Below, piece after piece: positions 36,395 through 45,741 of a stretch of 64,000 nucleotides of DNA (positions are counted from its first letter, which is position 1; each line of letters starts with the position of its first letter). The position numbers were made by a program, and so were the translations under genes. This DNA comes from Afipia sp. 64-13 (lineage in GTDB: Bacteria > Pseudomonadota > Alphaproteobacteria > Rhizobiales > Xanthobacteraceae): positions 47,526-111,525 of the forward strand of contig MKUJ01000005.1 in assembly GCA_001897755.1 (NCBI GenBank), given 5' to 3'. The notes below the pieces were generated by a model, which was given only the letters and a program-made list of their open reading frames with translations, was not told the origin of the DNA and made no database searches.

Positions 36395-39300
36395 ATGACA
36401 TCGCGCGGATCGTCGAGCGTTGAAGGGATCGAACTCTCCGTCAGGGAGCGGGCGGACGCCGCCGCGCGTCATGCCGGCCTGTCGCCCAACGACTGGATGC
36501 ACGCCGCCGGAATGGCGATGCCCGGACAGCAAGTCCCCGGCAACGCCGCGCAGGACATCGCCGAGATTCACCACCGCCTCGACGCCATCACCCGCCAGAT
36601 CGAGCAGATGACGGCGCCGCCCTTGCGCGGCGACAATGGCGTTGCCCGCCAGCTCAACGACGCGATTTCGCGGCTCGACGCCCGGCTCTCGCAGATGTCG
36701 CGCCCGCCCGAGCCGCGGCCGGCGATGCCGGCCACGACGCCGCTGCCGCCGGTGGATTTCTCGATCGCCGAAATCGTCGCGCGGCAGGGCCAGTTGAACG
36801 GCCATCGCAACGCGACCCCGAACAACGCCGTGCCCCATGGCGGCGCCTTCAATCCCGCGCCATATCTGCCGCCGCAGATGGCCGCGCCGCTGGCCTCGGC
36901 GCAGCCGGACCTGACCCAGTTCGAACGGCAATTGTCGACCATTACCAGCCAGATCGAGGCGCTGCATCGCCGCCCCGATCCGGCCGAACAGGTGATCGCC
37001 GCCTTCCGCGCCGAACTCTCCACGATCCGCGCCGCGATCACCGAGGCGCTGCCGCGCCGCGCCATCGAATCGCTGGAGAACGAGATCCGCTCGCTCGGAC
37101 GACGCATCGACGAGACCCATCAGCACGGCGTCGACGGTAGCGCGCTGGCCAGCATCGAACGCGCGCTGTCCGAGCTGCGCAACGAACTGCGCTCGCTGAC
37201 GCCGGCCGAGCAACTCGCCGGCTTCGACGAGGCGATCCGCAATCTCGGCGGCAAGGTCGACGCCATCGTGCGCGCCAGCGACGATCCGCGCACGATGCAG
37301 CAGCTCAACGATGCGATCGCGGCGCTGAAAGCCATCGTCGCCAACGTCGCCTCGAACGAGGCGCTGGCGCAGCTCTCCGACAATCTGCGCACGCTGTCGG
37401 CGAAGGTCGATCAGATCACCCAGCATGCCGGCAACGACAATATCCTCGCCGCGCTGGAGCAGCGCATCGCGCTCCTGACCTCGACGCTGGAGCAGCGCGA
37501 GCGCCCGGCCGCCGATTCCAGCTATTTCGACAACGCCGTGCGCACCATCTCCGACCGGCTCGACAATCTGCAGGTCGGCCATGACGGCTCCGCCGCGCTC
37601 GGCCATGTCGAACAGCGCATCGCGCATCTGATCGAACGCATCGAGGCCACGCAAAGCGCCCCGGCCCCGCTCGGCGTTGTCGAGGACGGGCTGTCGCAGA
37701 TCCTGCGCCTGTTGCAGGAGCAGCGCGCGGCAGCCGAGGTGCGGCCGCTGGCTGCCGCGCCGATGGACCCTGGTTTCATCGACGCGCTGCGGCGCGAACT
37801 CTCCGACATGCGTCAGGGCCAGACCGAGATCGAGCGGCGCACGCAAGACTCGCTCGAAGCGGTGCATTCGACGCTCGGACATGTGGTCGATCGCCTCGCC
37901 CAGATCGAAGGCGATCTGCGCCAGCGCGCCAGCGCGGCGCCACCGCCGTCGTCTCCCATGCAGCCGCCGCGCCCCGCGCCGCAGGCCGCCATGCCCGCGA
38001 TGCCAGCGCAGCCGCGTCCGGAATTGCCCAATCCGGCGTTGGCACAGATCTTCACGCCGACCCGTCAGCCGCCGCAGGCCGCGCCGATCCCCGCACCCGC
38101 ATCGTCCAGCGCCGACGCCGAACCGGCCGCGCCGCCCCGCGCCGCCGCGCGTACGCCGATCGCGCCGGATCTGCCGCCGGATCAGCCGCTCGAACCCGGC
38201 AGCCGCATGCCGCTCGGCCGCGCTTCGTCCTCGGAGCGGATCGCCGCCTCCGAAAGCGCGCTGCAGGACATCGCCGCGAGCAGCCGCGAGCCGGTGTCGT
38301 CGTCGAACTTCATCCAGGCCGCGCGCCGCGCCGCGCAGGCGGCGCAATCCGCGCAAGCCGCCAGCAAACCCAAAGCCGGCAACAAGCCGAACCGCGTCAC
38401 CACGCTGAACGATGCGGCGCGCGCCGCCGCCAAGCCGGCCGACGCCGCGCCGTCAACGGTCTCCTCGAAGATCCGCACGGTGCTGGTCGGCGCCAGCGTC
38501 ATGGTGATCGTGTTCGCCACCGCCAAGCTGGCGATCAACCTGCTTGCCAGCGGCGATCCGGCCATGCCGGCACCGACCGCCGAAACGCGGGCCGCGCCGC
38601 CGCTGGCGCCTCGGGACATGCCGGCGGTCCAGCCCGACAGCTTCGTGCCCGCGCCATCGATGACCTCGCCGACGCCGCTCGAAAAGCAGTCGCAGACGCC
38701 TGCCGCGCCCGCGCCGAGCGTCGCGCCACTGCCCGACGTGACCGGCACGATTCCCGCGCCGCAATCGGCGGTGAAGACCGCGCCGGGCAAATGGATCCCG
38801 GTGAACGACAAACTGCCCGACGCCATCGGGTCGGCGACGCTGCGCAGCGCCGCACTGAAGGGCGATCCGGCGGCGGCCTATGAAGTGGGCCTGCGCTATG
38901 CGGAAGGCCGCGGCGTGCCGGCGAATTTCGACGAAGCGGCGAAGTGGTACGGCCGCGCCGCGCAGGGCAATGTGGTGCCGGCGATGTTCCGGCTCGGCAC
39001 GCTCTATGAAAAGGGCCTCGGCGAGAAGAAGGATCTCGACGCCGCGGCGCGCTACTACCAGCAGGCCGCCGAGCGCGGCAACGCCAAGGCGATGCATAAT
39101 CTGGCGGTGCTGAACGCCGACGGCGGTGGCAGGGGCCCGAACTATCAGGCCGCGTCCGACTGGTTCCGCAAGGCGGCGGAGCGCGGCGTCGCCGACAGCC
39201 AGTTCAATCTCGGCATTCTCTATGCCCGCGGCATCGGCGTGGAGCAGAACCTCGCCGAATCCTACAAATGGTTCAGCCTCGCCGCCGCGCAGGGCGACAC

Positions 39301-39568
39301 CGACGCCGGCCGCAAGCGCGACGACGTCGCCAAGCGGCTCGACGCCCAGTCGCTCGCCGCCGCCAGACTCGCGGTCCAGACCTTCGCGCCGGAGCAGCAG
39401 CCGGCCGACGCGGTCAACGTCGCCACCCCCGCCGGCGGCTGGGACGCCGCGCCGAAGGCAGCACCCAAGTCCGCGGCCAAGAGTTCGGCCAAAGCCTCGA
39501 AGAGCGCCGCGAAGCCTTCCGCGCCCGGCGCTTCCAAGCCGCTGCACCTCAGCGACGCCGCGCGCTGA
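36395..39568 (+). CDS. PodJ-like polar localisation protein with Sel1 repeats
   Basis: A 1057-residue single-pass membrane protein. Residues 1-600 are cytoplasmic and rich in heptads (IAEIHHRLDAITRQIEQM; FERQLSTITSQIEALHRR; LENEIRSLGRRIDETH). A proline/alanine-rich linker follows, then one membrane helix near 695-717 (VLVGASVMVIVFATAKLAINL). The periplasmic end has about four Sel1-type repeats at about 822-970 (AAYEVGLRYAEGRGVPANFDE). This layout matches Caulobacter PodJ, which organises a cell pole. The start MTSRGSSSVEG is chosen from composition. A long antisense frame opposite is a shadow. Confidence 0.87.
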   Translation: MTSRGSSSVEGIELSVRERADAAARHAGLSPNDWMHAAGMAMPGQQVPGNAAQDIAEIHHRLDAITRQIEQMTAPPLRGDNGVARQLNDAISRLDARLSQMSRPPEPRPAMPATTPLPPVDFSIAEIVARQGQLNGHRNATPNNAVPHGGAFNPAPYLPPQMAAPLASAQPDLTQFERQLSTITSQIEALHRRPDPAEQVIAAFRAELSTIRAAITEALPRRAIESLENEIRSLGRRIDETHQHGVDGSALASIERALSELRNELRSLTPAEQLAGFDEAIRNLGGKVDAIVRASDDPRTMQQLNDAIAALKAIVANVASNEALAQLSDNLRTLSAKVDQITQHAGNDNILAALEQRIALLTSTLEQRERPAADSSYFDNAVRTISDRLDNLQVGHDGSAALGHVEQRIAHLIERIEATQSAPAPLGVVEDGLSQILRLLQEQRAAAEVRPLAAAPMDPGFIDALRRELSDMRQGQTEIERRTQDSLEAVHSTLGHVVDRLAQIEGDLRQRASAAPPPSSPMQPPRPAPQAAMPAMPAQPRPELPNPALAQIFTPTRQPPQAAPIPAPASSSADAEPAAPPRAAARTPIAPDLPPDQPLEPGSRMPLGRASSSERIAASESALQDIAASSREPVSSSNFIQAARRAAQAAQSAQAASKPKAGNKPNRVTTLNDAARAAAKPADAAPSTVSSKIRTVLVGASVMVIVFATAKLAINLLASGDPAMPAPTAETRAAPPLAPRDMPAVQPDSFVPAPSMTSPTPLEKQSQTPAAPAPSVAPLPDVTGTIPAPQSAVKTAPGKWIPVNDKLPDAIGSATLRSAALKGDPAAAYEVGLRYAEGRGVPANFDEAAKWYGRAAQGNVVPAMFRLGTLYEKGLGEKKDLDAAARYYQQAAERGNAKAMHNLAVLNADGGGRGPNYQAASDWFRKAAERGVADSQFNLGILYARGIGVEQNLAESYKWFSLAAAQGDTDAGRKRDDVAKRLDAQSLAAARLAVQTFAPEQQPADAVNVATPAGGWDAAPKAAPKSAAKSSAKASKSAAKPSAPGASKPLHLSDAAR

Positions 39569-39626
39569 ACTTCTTTTTCCGATCCTGCATCTTGGCGACC
39601 CTTGCGCGGGCCGGTCGATATCGGCC

Positions 39627-39829
39627 CGTCATTGCGAGGCGCGGTGCGCCGAAGCAATCCGGCTCCTGAACTCAACCTTCATCCTGAGGAGCGGCGATTT
39701 CGCCGCGTCTCGAAGGATGGGGCTCGACTATCCGCCGGCGATGGGGCCTCGTGGTTCGAGACGTCGCTTCGCTCCTCCTCACCATGAGGAACTGATGGCG
39801 TCGCGCGGGCCCGTTGGCTCGCAATGACG
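39627..39829. repeat. Composite palindromic repeat (families B and D)
   Basis: An outer pair, CGTCATTGCGAGG...GAAGCAATCC on the left and GGCTCGCAATGACG on the right, encloses an inner element from about 39679 to 39792 (TTCATCCTGAGGAGCGG...GTCTCGAAGGATG and GTGGTTCGAGACG...CACCATGAGGAAC). The same nesting is seen at 55422-55607. Confidence 0.8.
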
Positions 39830-39932
39830 GTCGGGCGTGGATGCCCGGGACAAGCCCCCGGGCCTGACGAATGCGATGGTGGCTGGCGTGAGCGGCGGAG
39901 CCTCGTCCTGAGGAGAAAGAAACAAGCACAGG

Positions 39933-40047
39933 GTCGTCCCGGCGCAGGCTGGGACCCAATCATCGCCAGCGTCACGATGGAAACGCTGAACTTGTCGTTT
40001 TCAAAAGCAATCACCGGGGCTATGGGTCCCGGCCTGCCCGGGACGAC
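39933..40047. repeat. Palindromic repeat (family C)
   Basis: GTCGTCCCGGCGCAGGCTGGGACC at the left and GGGTCCCGGCCTGCCCGGGACGAC at the right are inverted copies. Together with the composite repeat they occupy most of the 685-base gap 39569-40253; no gene was seen in it. Confidence 0.7.
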
Positions 40048-40253
40048 AGAAAAAATTCCGGCCATGACGACGCTCTTGCCCTCGCCGGCCCCTGGGCAAG
40101 ACGCGTGAGAAGCGCCAGCCGCAGAGTCTTTGTCCCCTCGCCGATTTTCGGTTAAGCAGAATGACGGCGCAGGCCCGCGCAAGGCAGGCATCGCCGCATG
40201 GTCCGACTGCGGGCGGCGGCGCGAGCCGCGACGCAAACCGAAGCGAACGCGGC

Positions 40254-41183
40254 GTGCAACTCTACCTTCCGATCGCCGATCTGCCGGTCAACGTCTTCCT
40301 CATCCTGGCGATGGGCGCGGCGGTCGGCTTCGTGTCCGGCATGTTCGGCATCGGCGGCGGCTTCCTGATGACGCCGCTTCTGATCTTCGTCGGCATCGCG
40401 CCGGCCGTCGCGGTCGCCTCGGTCTCCACCCATATCGCCGCCTCCTCGTTCTCCGGCGCGCTGTCGTACTGGCGACGGCGCGCGATCGACCCTTTGATGG
40501 CCGCGATCCTGACCGGCGGCGGCATCGCCGGCACCGCGCTCGGCGTCGCGCTGTTCACGCTGCTGCGCCGTGTCGGCCAGCTCGATCTCATCATCTCGCT
40601 GTCCTATCTGATCCTGCTCACCGCGGTCGGCGGGCTGATGGTGTGGGAAGGCATCCGCACCCTGCTGCGCATCCACCGCAGCGGCCCGCCGCCGCTGGCG
40701 CGCCGCGCCCGCGCGCAAGGCTGGATCCTCGGCCTGCCGCTGAAGGTGCGCTTCAAGCGCTCGAAAATGTATCTGTCGGTGATTCCGATCGCCGGCATCG
40801 GCCTGTTCATCGGCTTTCTCGGCGCCATCATGGGCGTCGGCGGCGGCTTCCTGCTGGTGCCGATCATGATCTACGTGCTGCGGATTCCGACCGCGACCGT
40901 GATCGGCACCTCGATGGTGCTGACGCTGTTCACCATGCTGATCGCAACCGTGCTGCATGCAGCGACCAACCACCAGGTCGACGCCGTGCTGTCACTGGTC
41001 TTGATGGTCGGCGGCGTGATCGGCGCGCAGTTCGGCGCGCAGGCGGGCCTGCGGATTCGCGGCGAGCATCTGCGGCTGCTGCTCGGCCTCCTGATCCTGT
41101 CGGTCGGCATCCGCTTCGCCGCCGAGCTCGCGATCCGGCCGCAGGACCTCTATTCGATCCGCGAACTGGGGATGAGTCCATGA
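40254..41183 (+). CDS. TSUP (TauE/SafE) family membrane permease
   Basis: A 309-residue protein with eight or so membrane helices in two repeats, each led by a GxxGxGGGFLxxP motif: GMFGIGGGFLMTPLLIFVG and GAIMGVGGGFLLVPIMIYV. TSUP proteins are thought to export sulfite or organosulfonates. The start is a GTG (MQLYLPIADLPVNVF), where conservation begins; an ATG at 40161 would add 31 low-complexity residues. It overlaps the next gene by four bases, so the two should act together, and both are conserved as a pair in the group. Confidence 0.9.
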   Translation: MQLYLPIADLPVNVFLILAMGAAVGFVSGMFGIGGGFLMTPLLIFVGIAPAVAVASVSTHIAASSFSGALSYWRRRAIDPLMAAILTGGGIAGTALGVALFTLLRRVGQLDLIISLSYLILLTAVGGLMVWEGIRTLLRIHRSGPPPLARRARAQGWILGLPLKVRFKRSKMYLSVIPIAGIGLFIGFLGAIMGVGGGFLLVPIMIYVLRIPTATVIGTSMVLTLFTMLIATVLHAATNHQVDAVLSLVLMVGGVIGAQFGAQAGLRIRGEHLRLLLGLLILSVGIRFAAELAIRPQDLYSIRELGMSP

Positions 41184-41974
41184 GCCGCTCCCGGATCATG
41201 AACCATCGTCCCGCCTTGCTCCTGATGGTGCTGGGGCTGCTCATCGCCGCGCCGGCGCGCGCCGAGGAGCTGATCGTGTCGGTGTCGAACTATCGCGTCA
41301 CCGTGACCTCGAACTATTCCGGCGAGGAGCTTGTGCTGTTCGGCTCGGTGGAGCGCGAGGGCAAGGCGCTGCCGCGCGACAGCGGCTACGACATGGTGGT
41401 GACGGTGAGCGGGCCGCGCGGCGACATGGTGACCCGGCGCAAGGAGCCGGTGCTCGGCATCTGGGTCAACCGCGACTCGCGCGAATTCATCAAGGTGCCG
41501 TCCTATCTCGGCGTGTTCGCGAACCGCCCGATCGCCGAGATGGCGACACCGGACGTGCAGCGCCGCCTGCAGATCGGCCTCGCCAACGTGCCGCTGATCC
41601 AGCGCATCGGCCCGGACTATGCCGACGTGGTGGCGAGCGACGCCTTCCGCACCGCCTTCATCCGCCTGCGCGCGCAGCGCGGGCTCTACCGCGAGACCGA
41701 CGACGCGGTGACGTTCCTCACCCCGACGCTGTTCCGCACCAGCATCCCGCTGCCTGCCGAAGTGCCGATCGGCACTTACATGGTGGACATCAAGCTGCTC
41801 GCCGGCGGCCAGCTCGCCGCGCGGACGCAGACCTCGTTCGAGGTGGTGAAGATTGGCTTCGAACAGTTCATCGCCACCTCGGCGCGCGAATACGGCCTGC
41901 TCTACGGCCTTGCCACCGCGCTGATGGCGCTCGCCGTCGGCTGGCTCGGCTCGGTGGTGTTCCGGCGGGACTAG
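41180..41974 (+). CDS. TIGR02186 family membrane protein
   Basis: A 264-residue protein. An N-terminal signal (ALLLMVLGLLIAAPARA) precedes a periplasmic beta-rich domain (EELIVSVSNYRVTVTSNYSGEELVLFGSVER), and a C-terminal membrane helix (YGLLYGLATALMALAVGWLGSVVF) ends in RRD. This is the TIGR02186 family, nearly always next to a TSUP permease. It probably assists or modulates the permease, which is inference. Start overlaps the tauE stop (ATGA). Confidence 0.88.
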   Translation: MSRSRIMNHRPALLLMVLGLLIAAPARAEELIVSVSNYRVTVTSNYSGEELVLFGSVEREGKALPRDSGYDMVVTVSGPRGDMVTRRKEPVLGIWVNRDSREFIKVPSYLGVFANRPIAEMATPDVQRRLQIGLANVPLIQRIGPDYADVVASDAFRTAFIRLRAQRGLYRETDDAVTFLTPTLFRTSIPLPAEVPIGTYMVDIKLLAGGQLAARTQTSFEVVKIGFEQFIATSAREYGLLYGLATALMALAVGWLGSVVFRRD

Positions 41975-41991
41975 TCTGGGCTCTTCAGTCT

Positions 41992-42116
41992 CGTCATGCC
42001 CGGCCATAGCCGTTCGAAGAACGGCGTCGCTTCGCTCGCCTATTTGCCGGGCATCCACGTCTGGAATCACCGCGGCATGAAAGACGTGGATGGCCGGGTC
42101 AAGCCCGGCCATGACG
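41992..42116. repeat. Palindromic repeat (family A1)
   Basis: CGTCATGCCCGGCC at the left and GGCCATGACG at the right are inverted ends. The core contains CATCCACGTC...GACGTGGATGGCCGGG. The element fills the gap between the TIGR02186 gene and the convergent pdeM. Confidence 0.9.
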
Positions 42117-42135
42117 ACAGAGTGTCTCTACGAAA

Positions 42136-42834
42136 CTAATAACACCGCGCGGCGGCGATGGCATGCATGCGGTTGTCGCCGAGCACATGGGCGGTGAAGG
42201 CAAGCGAGCGGAACACCGCCGCGAAGGCGTCGTCGCGAATGCTGAGCCCGCCGGTATAGGCGCCGAACGACGGCATGATGGCGCGATCGCCGTCGCTGGC
42301 GAAGCATCGCCGCTCGACCGAGCGGCCGCGGCGACTGACCCGCGCTTTCGGATGCAGATGGCCGGCGATCTCGCCCTGCGCGCCGGTCGGCTCGTGACGG
42401 AAGGTCAGCGGCCCCATCCGCACTTCATCGGCGACGGTGCCGCCGATCTCGCGCGGCAGCGCCGGGTCGTGATTGCCCGCAATCCAGATCCAGTCGCGCC
42501 GCGCCTGCAATTCGGCGAGCGTCGCACGGTCGGCGGCTTCCAGACGCCGATGCGCGTCGCGGTCGTGGAAGCTGTCGCCGAGCGCGATCACGGTGCGCGG
42601 AGCGTGCCGCCCGATCACCGCGCGCAGCTTTGCCAGCGTCGCCGCGGTGTCGTAAGGCGGCAGCAGCACGCGGCGCGCGGCGAAGCTCGAGCCTTTCTCC
42701 AGATGCAGGTCCGAAATCACCAGCAGGCGCTCGTCCTGCCAGAACAGCGCGCCGGCGAGATCGGCGACGAAGGTGATGCCGGAGACGGTGACGTGCTCGG
42801 ACGATGAATAGCGAACTGCACTTTCGTTCGTCAT
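42136..42834 (-). CDS. pdeM: Ligase-associated metallophosphoesterase (PdeM)
   Basis: A 232-residue binuclear metallophosphoesterase of the ligase-associated DNA-repair set; the Pseudomonas putida relative is a manganese-dependent DNA endonuclease. Metal motifs are all present: DLHLEKGSS, GDSFHDRD, GNHDPALP and GHLHPKARV. The only usable start (MTNESAVRYSSSEHV, complement at 42832-42834) lies inside repeat A2, so the repeat supplies the initiation codon and N-terminal residues. Upstream on the same strand is lhr (stop at 42947), so they may be co-transcribed with the repeat between them. Confidence 0.9.
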   Translation of the reverse strand: MTNESAVRYSSSEHVTVSGITFVADLAGALFWQDERLLVISDLHLEKGSSFAARRVLLPPYDTAATLAKLRAVIGRHAPRTVIALGDSFHDRDAHRRLEAADRATLAELQARRDWIWIAGNHDPALPREIGGTVADEVRMGPLTFRHEPTGAQGEIAGHLHPKARVSRRGRSVERRCFASDGDRAIMPSFGAYTGGLSIRDDAFAAVFRSLAFTAHVLGDNRMHAIAAARCY

Positions 42835-42916
42835 GCCCGGCCTCGTGCCGGGCATCCACGTCTTTCTTGCAGCCAACGACAAGACGTGGACGGCCGGGTC
42901 AAGCCCGGCCATGACG
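42829..42916. repeat. Palindromic repeat (family A2)
   Basis: CGTCATGCCCGGCC...GCCGGGCATCCACGTC on the left and GACGTGGACGGCCGGG...GGCCATGACG on the right. It sits between lhr and pdeM and contributes the pdeM start codon. Confidence 0.9.
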
Positions 42917-42946
42917 GCATAGGGATTGCCGCAGAAAACATCGTCA

Positions 42947-45661
42947 TCAATCCCGCGCCATCGCTTCTTTCACGAGTTCCTCGGCGGCTTCCGCCAGCAA
43001 CTCGTCGGAGGCCTCGCCATAGACCGCCTCGCGGCCAATTTCCAGCATCACCGGCACCGCCAGCGGCGAAACCTGACCCAGTTCCCGATGGGTGATTCGC
43101 CGCCGGATGCGCGCCAGCATATCGCCGAGACGTCTTATATCCAAAAGCCCGGTGGCGGCATCGGCGCGCGCGGCACGCAGCAGAACGTGATCCGGCTGGT
43201 GCTTGCGCAGCACGTCATAAACGAGGTCGGTGGAGAACAGCACCTGCCGGCGCGACTTCTCCTCGCCGACGAAACGGCGCGGGATCAGGCCGGAGATCAC
43301 CGCGCAGGTGCGGAAGGTGCGCTTCATCAACGCGGATTCGGCGAGCCAGGCTTCGAGATCGTCGCCCAGCATGTCGGGATCGAACAGCGCATCGAGATCG
43401 AGCCTGCCGTCACGGATCATCGCCGAGGCATCGCCCAGCATCCACACCGCCAGCGCATATTCGTTGGCGACGAATCCGAGAGGGCGCATTCGCGCGCGCT
43501 CCAACCGCCGCGTCAGCAGCATGCCGAGCGTCTGATGCGCCAGCCGCCCCTCGAACGGATAGCAGACGAGGTAATGCTTGTCGGCGCGCGGGAAGGTTTC
43601 GACCACCAGTTCGCGCGGGCCGGGAATCTGCGAGAACGCCGCCTGCAGCGACAGCCAATCGCGCACCTGCTCCGGCAGGTACCGCCACGCCTTGCGGTCC
43701 GCGAGCAGAAGGCGCACGCGCTCGGCGAGATAAGTCGAGAGCGGAAACTTGCCCCCCATGTAGGACGGCACTTTGGCGTCGGCGTCGTTGGCGCGCGAGA
43801 CGTAGACCTGATCTTCCACCAGCGCCTCGTAGCGCACGATCTCGCCGCCGAACACGAAGGTGTCGCCGCCGACGAGGCCCTCGATGAAATATTCCTCGAT
43901 CTCGCCGAGCAGCCGGCCGCCGCGCGCGATCGGTCCGGTCGAACCGCTGCCGCCGCGCCGCGCACGCACCAGGCGCACCTTCAGCATCGGCTCCTCAACG
44001 ATGGTGCCGACATTGAGCCGGTAGCTTTGCCGCACTTTCGGATTGGCGACGCGCCAGCGCCCGGTCTTGTCCTGCTTGATGCGCGCGAACCGCTCGTAGC
44101 TTTTCAGCGCGTAGCCGCCGGTCGCGACGAAATCGATCACGTCGTCGAAGTCGGCGCGCGCAAGCTCAGCGTAAGGCGCGGCGCTGCGCACTTCGTCGTA
44201 GAGCTCGTCGGCCAGAAACGGCTCGCCGCAGGCGCGGCCGAGCACATGCTGCGCCAAAACATCAAGCGCCCCGGAGCGCAAAGGCGGAGTGTCCTGCGCG
44301 TTCTCGGCCACCGCGTCGATGGCGGCGCGGCATTCCAGCACCTCGAAACGATTGGCCGGCACCATCACCGCGCGCGAGGGCTCATCTAACCTGTGATTGG
44401 CGCGGCCGATCCGTTGCATCAGGCGCGAGGCGCCCTTCGGCGCGCCGACATTGACGACCAGATCGATGTCGCCCCAGTCGATACCGAGATCGAGCGAAGA
44501 GGTGCAGACCACGCCGCGCAAGCGCCCCGCCGCCATCGCGTCCTCGACCTTGCGGCGTTGCGCGACATCGAGCGAGCCGTGATGCAAAGCGATGGCGAGA
44601 TTGTCGTCGTTGATGCGCCACAGTTCCTGAAACAGCATCTCCGCCTGCGAGCGGGTGTTGACGAACATCAGCGTGGTCTTGTTGGCCTTCACGAGATCAT
44701 AGATCTCGTGCAGCGCATGGCGCGCCGAATGCCCGGCCCAGGGCAGCCGCTCGCGCGTATCCAGCATCTCGACGATCGGCGCGGCGCCGGCATCGGCGAT
44801 GACGAGATCGGCGGCGCGCGGCTCATCCGGTTTCTGCGGCACCAGGAAGCGACACAGCGACTGCGGATCGGCGACGGTCGCCGACAGGCCGATCGCGGTG
44901 GCCTGCGGCGCGAGGTGCCACAGCCGCGCGAGGCCGAGGGAGAGCAGGTCGCCGCGCTTGGAGGTGACCAGCGCATGCAGTTCGTCGAGCACGATGCGCT
45001 TCAGCGACGAGAACATGTAGGGCGCGTCGTCCGACGACAGCAGCAGCGCAAGCTGTTCCGGCGTGGTCAGCATGATGTCGGGCGGATAGCGCCGCTGCCG
45101 CTGGCGCCGCGAGGCGGGCGTGTCGCCGGTGCGGGTCTCGACCCGGATCGGCAGTTGCATGTCGGCGATCGGGCGTTCGAGATTGCGCGCGATGTCGACC
45201 GCCAGCGCCTTCAGCGGCGAGATGTAGAGAGTGTGGAGGCCAGGTGGTCTTCCCTCTCCCCTTGCGGGAGAGGGTGATCCGAAGCGAAGCGAAGGATCGG
45301 GAGAGGGGGAGCGCGTGCGCGCGCCACGAGAAGCTTTACCGCTCACCCGTCTCGCCGCTTGCAGCGGCGCGCCACCCTCTCCCACAAGGGGAGAGGGGAA
45401 AGAAAGACCTGAGGCAGAAGAGGGTGAAGCGCGAGTCGTACGCGGAGCGGGGTCAGACAACTCCACCAGCGTCGGCAGAAAGCCCGCCAGCGTCTTGCCG
45501 GCGCCGGTCGGCGCGATCAGCAAGGTCGAGCGGCCTTCAAACGCCTTTTCCAGCAGCGCGAGCTGATGCGCACGAGGCGCCCAGCCCCGCGCGGCGAACC
45601 AGTGCGCGAAGCGATTCGGCAACAGCGGATGCAAAGGGGTCGAGGGTTCGGTGAGCGCCAC
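42947..45661 (-). CDS. lhr: Ligase-associated DEXH-box helicase (Lhr type)
   Basis: A 904-residue superfamily 2 ATPase that tracks along single-stranded DNA. Walker A is APTGAGKTLAGFLP, the DEAH-type box is VLDELHALVTSKRGD, the second domain has SLDVAQRRKVEDAM and RIGRANHR, and a winged-helix/Lhr C-terminal domain follows. The core is the ligase-associated version. An extra stretch of about 50-60 Ser/Pro/Gly/Arg-rich residues (between LVELSDPAPRTT and GLHTLYISPLKALAVDI) corresponds to an in-frame palindromic element (45249-45406) absent from the family. The gene otherwise looks complete; it may act with pdeM, the exonuclease and the ligase. Confidence 0.93.
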   Translation of the reverse strand: MALTEPSTPLHPLLPNRFAHWFAARGWAPRAHQLALLEKAFEGRSTLLIAPTGAGKTLAGFLPTLVELSDPAPRTTRASPSSASGLSFPSPLVGEGGAPLQAARRVSGKASRGARTRSPSPDPSLRFGSPSPARGEGRPPGLHTLYISPLKALAVDIARNLERPIADMQLPIRVETRTGDTPASRRQRQRRYPPDIMLTTPEQLALLLSSDDAPYMFSSLKRIVLDELHALVTSKRGDLLSLGLARLWHLAPQATAIGLSATVADPQSLCRFLVPQKPDEPRAADLVIADAGAAPIVEMLDTRERLPWAGHSARHALHEIYDLVKANKTTLMFVNTRSQAEMLFQELWRINDDNLAIALHHGSLDVAQRRKVEDAMAAGRLRGVVCTSSLDLGIDWGDIDLVVNVGAPKGASRLMQRIGRANHRLDEPSRAVMVPANRFEVLECRAAIDAVAENAQDTPPLRSGALDVLAQHVLGRACGEPFLADELYDEVRSAAPYAELARADFDDVIDFVATGGYALKSYERFARIKQDKTGRWRVANPKVRQSYRLNVGTIVEEPMLKVRLVRARRGGSGSTGPIARGGRLLGEIEEYFIEGLVGGDTFVFGGEIVRYEALVEDQVYVSRANDADAKVPSYMGGKFPLSTYLAERVRLLLADRKAWRYLPEQVRDWLSLQAAFSQIPGPRELVVETFPRADKHYLVCYPFEGRLAHQTLGMLLTRRLERARMRPLGFVANEYALAVWMLGDASAMIRDGRLDLDALFDPDMLGDDLEAWLAESALMKRTFRTCAVISGLIPRRFVGEEKSRRQVLFSTDLVYDVLRKHQPDHVLLRAARADAATGLLDIRRLGDMLARIRRRITHRELGQVSPLAVPVMLEIGREAVYGEASDELLAEAAEELVKEAMARD
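45249..45406. repeat. Palindromic element in frame within lhr (family E1)
   Basis: Its ends are inverted copies: CTTCCCTCTCCCCTTGCGGG at the left and CCACAAGGGGAGAGGGGAAAG at the right. The frame stays open, giving residues such as FPSPLVGEGGAPL and SPSPARGEG. A related element lies in the ligase gene. Confidence 0.85.
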
Positions 45662-45741
45662 GCGCCCAAGGTAAGGTGCCGACGGATCAAGGTCGAGAGC
45701 GCGGCGTTACAGCTTTTTCGATTTTGATGAATCAAGCACTC

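Noticed and set aside
36272..38356. 694-codon minus-strand frame opposite the PodJ-like gene
   Set aside because: Low-complexity Arg/Gly/Leu sequence with no recognisable motif; the plus-strand gene has clear coiled coils, membrane helix and Sel1 repeats.
40130..41974. 614-codon frame covering both the TSUP and TIGR02186 genes
   Set aside because: It runs through the TSUP gene in the wrong frame and only its last part coincides with the TIGR02186 protein; two overlapping genes explain the region better.
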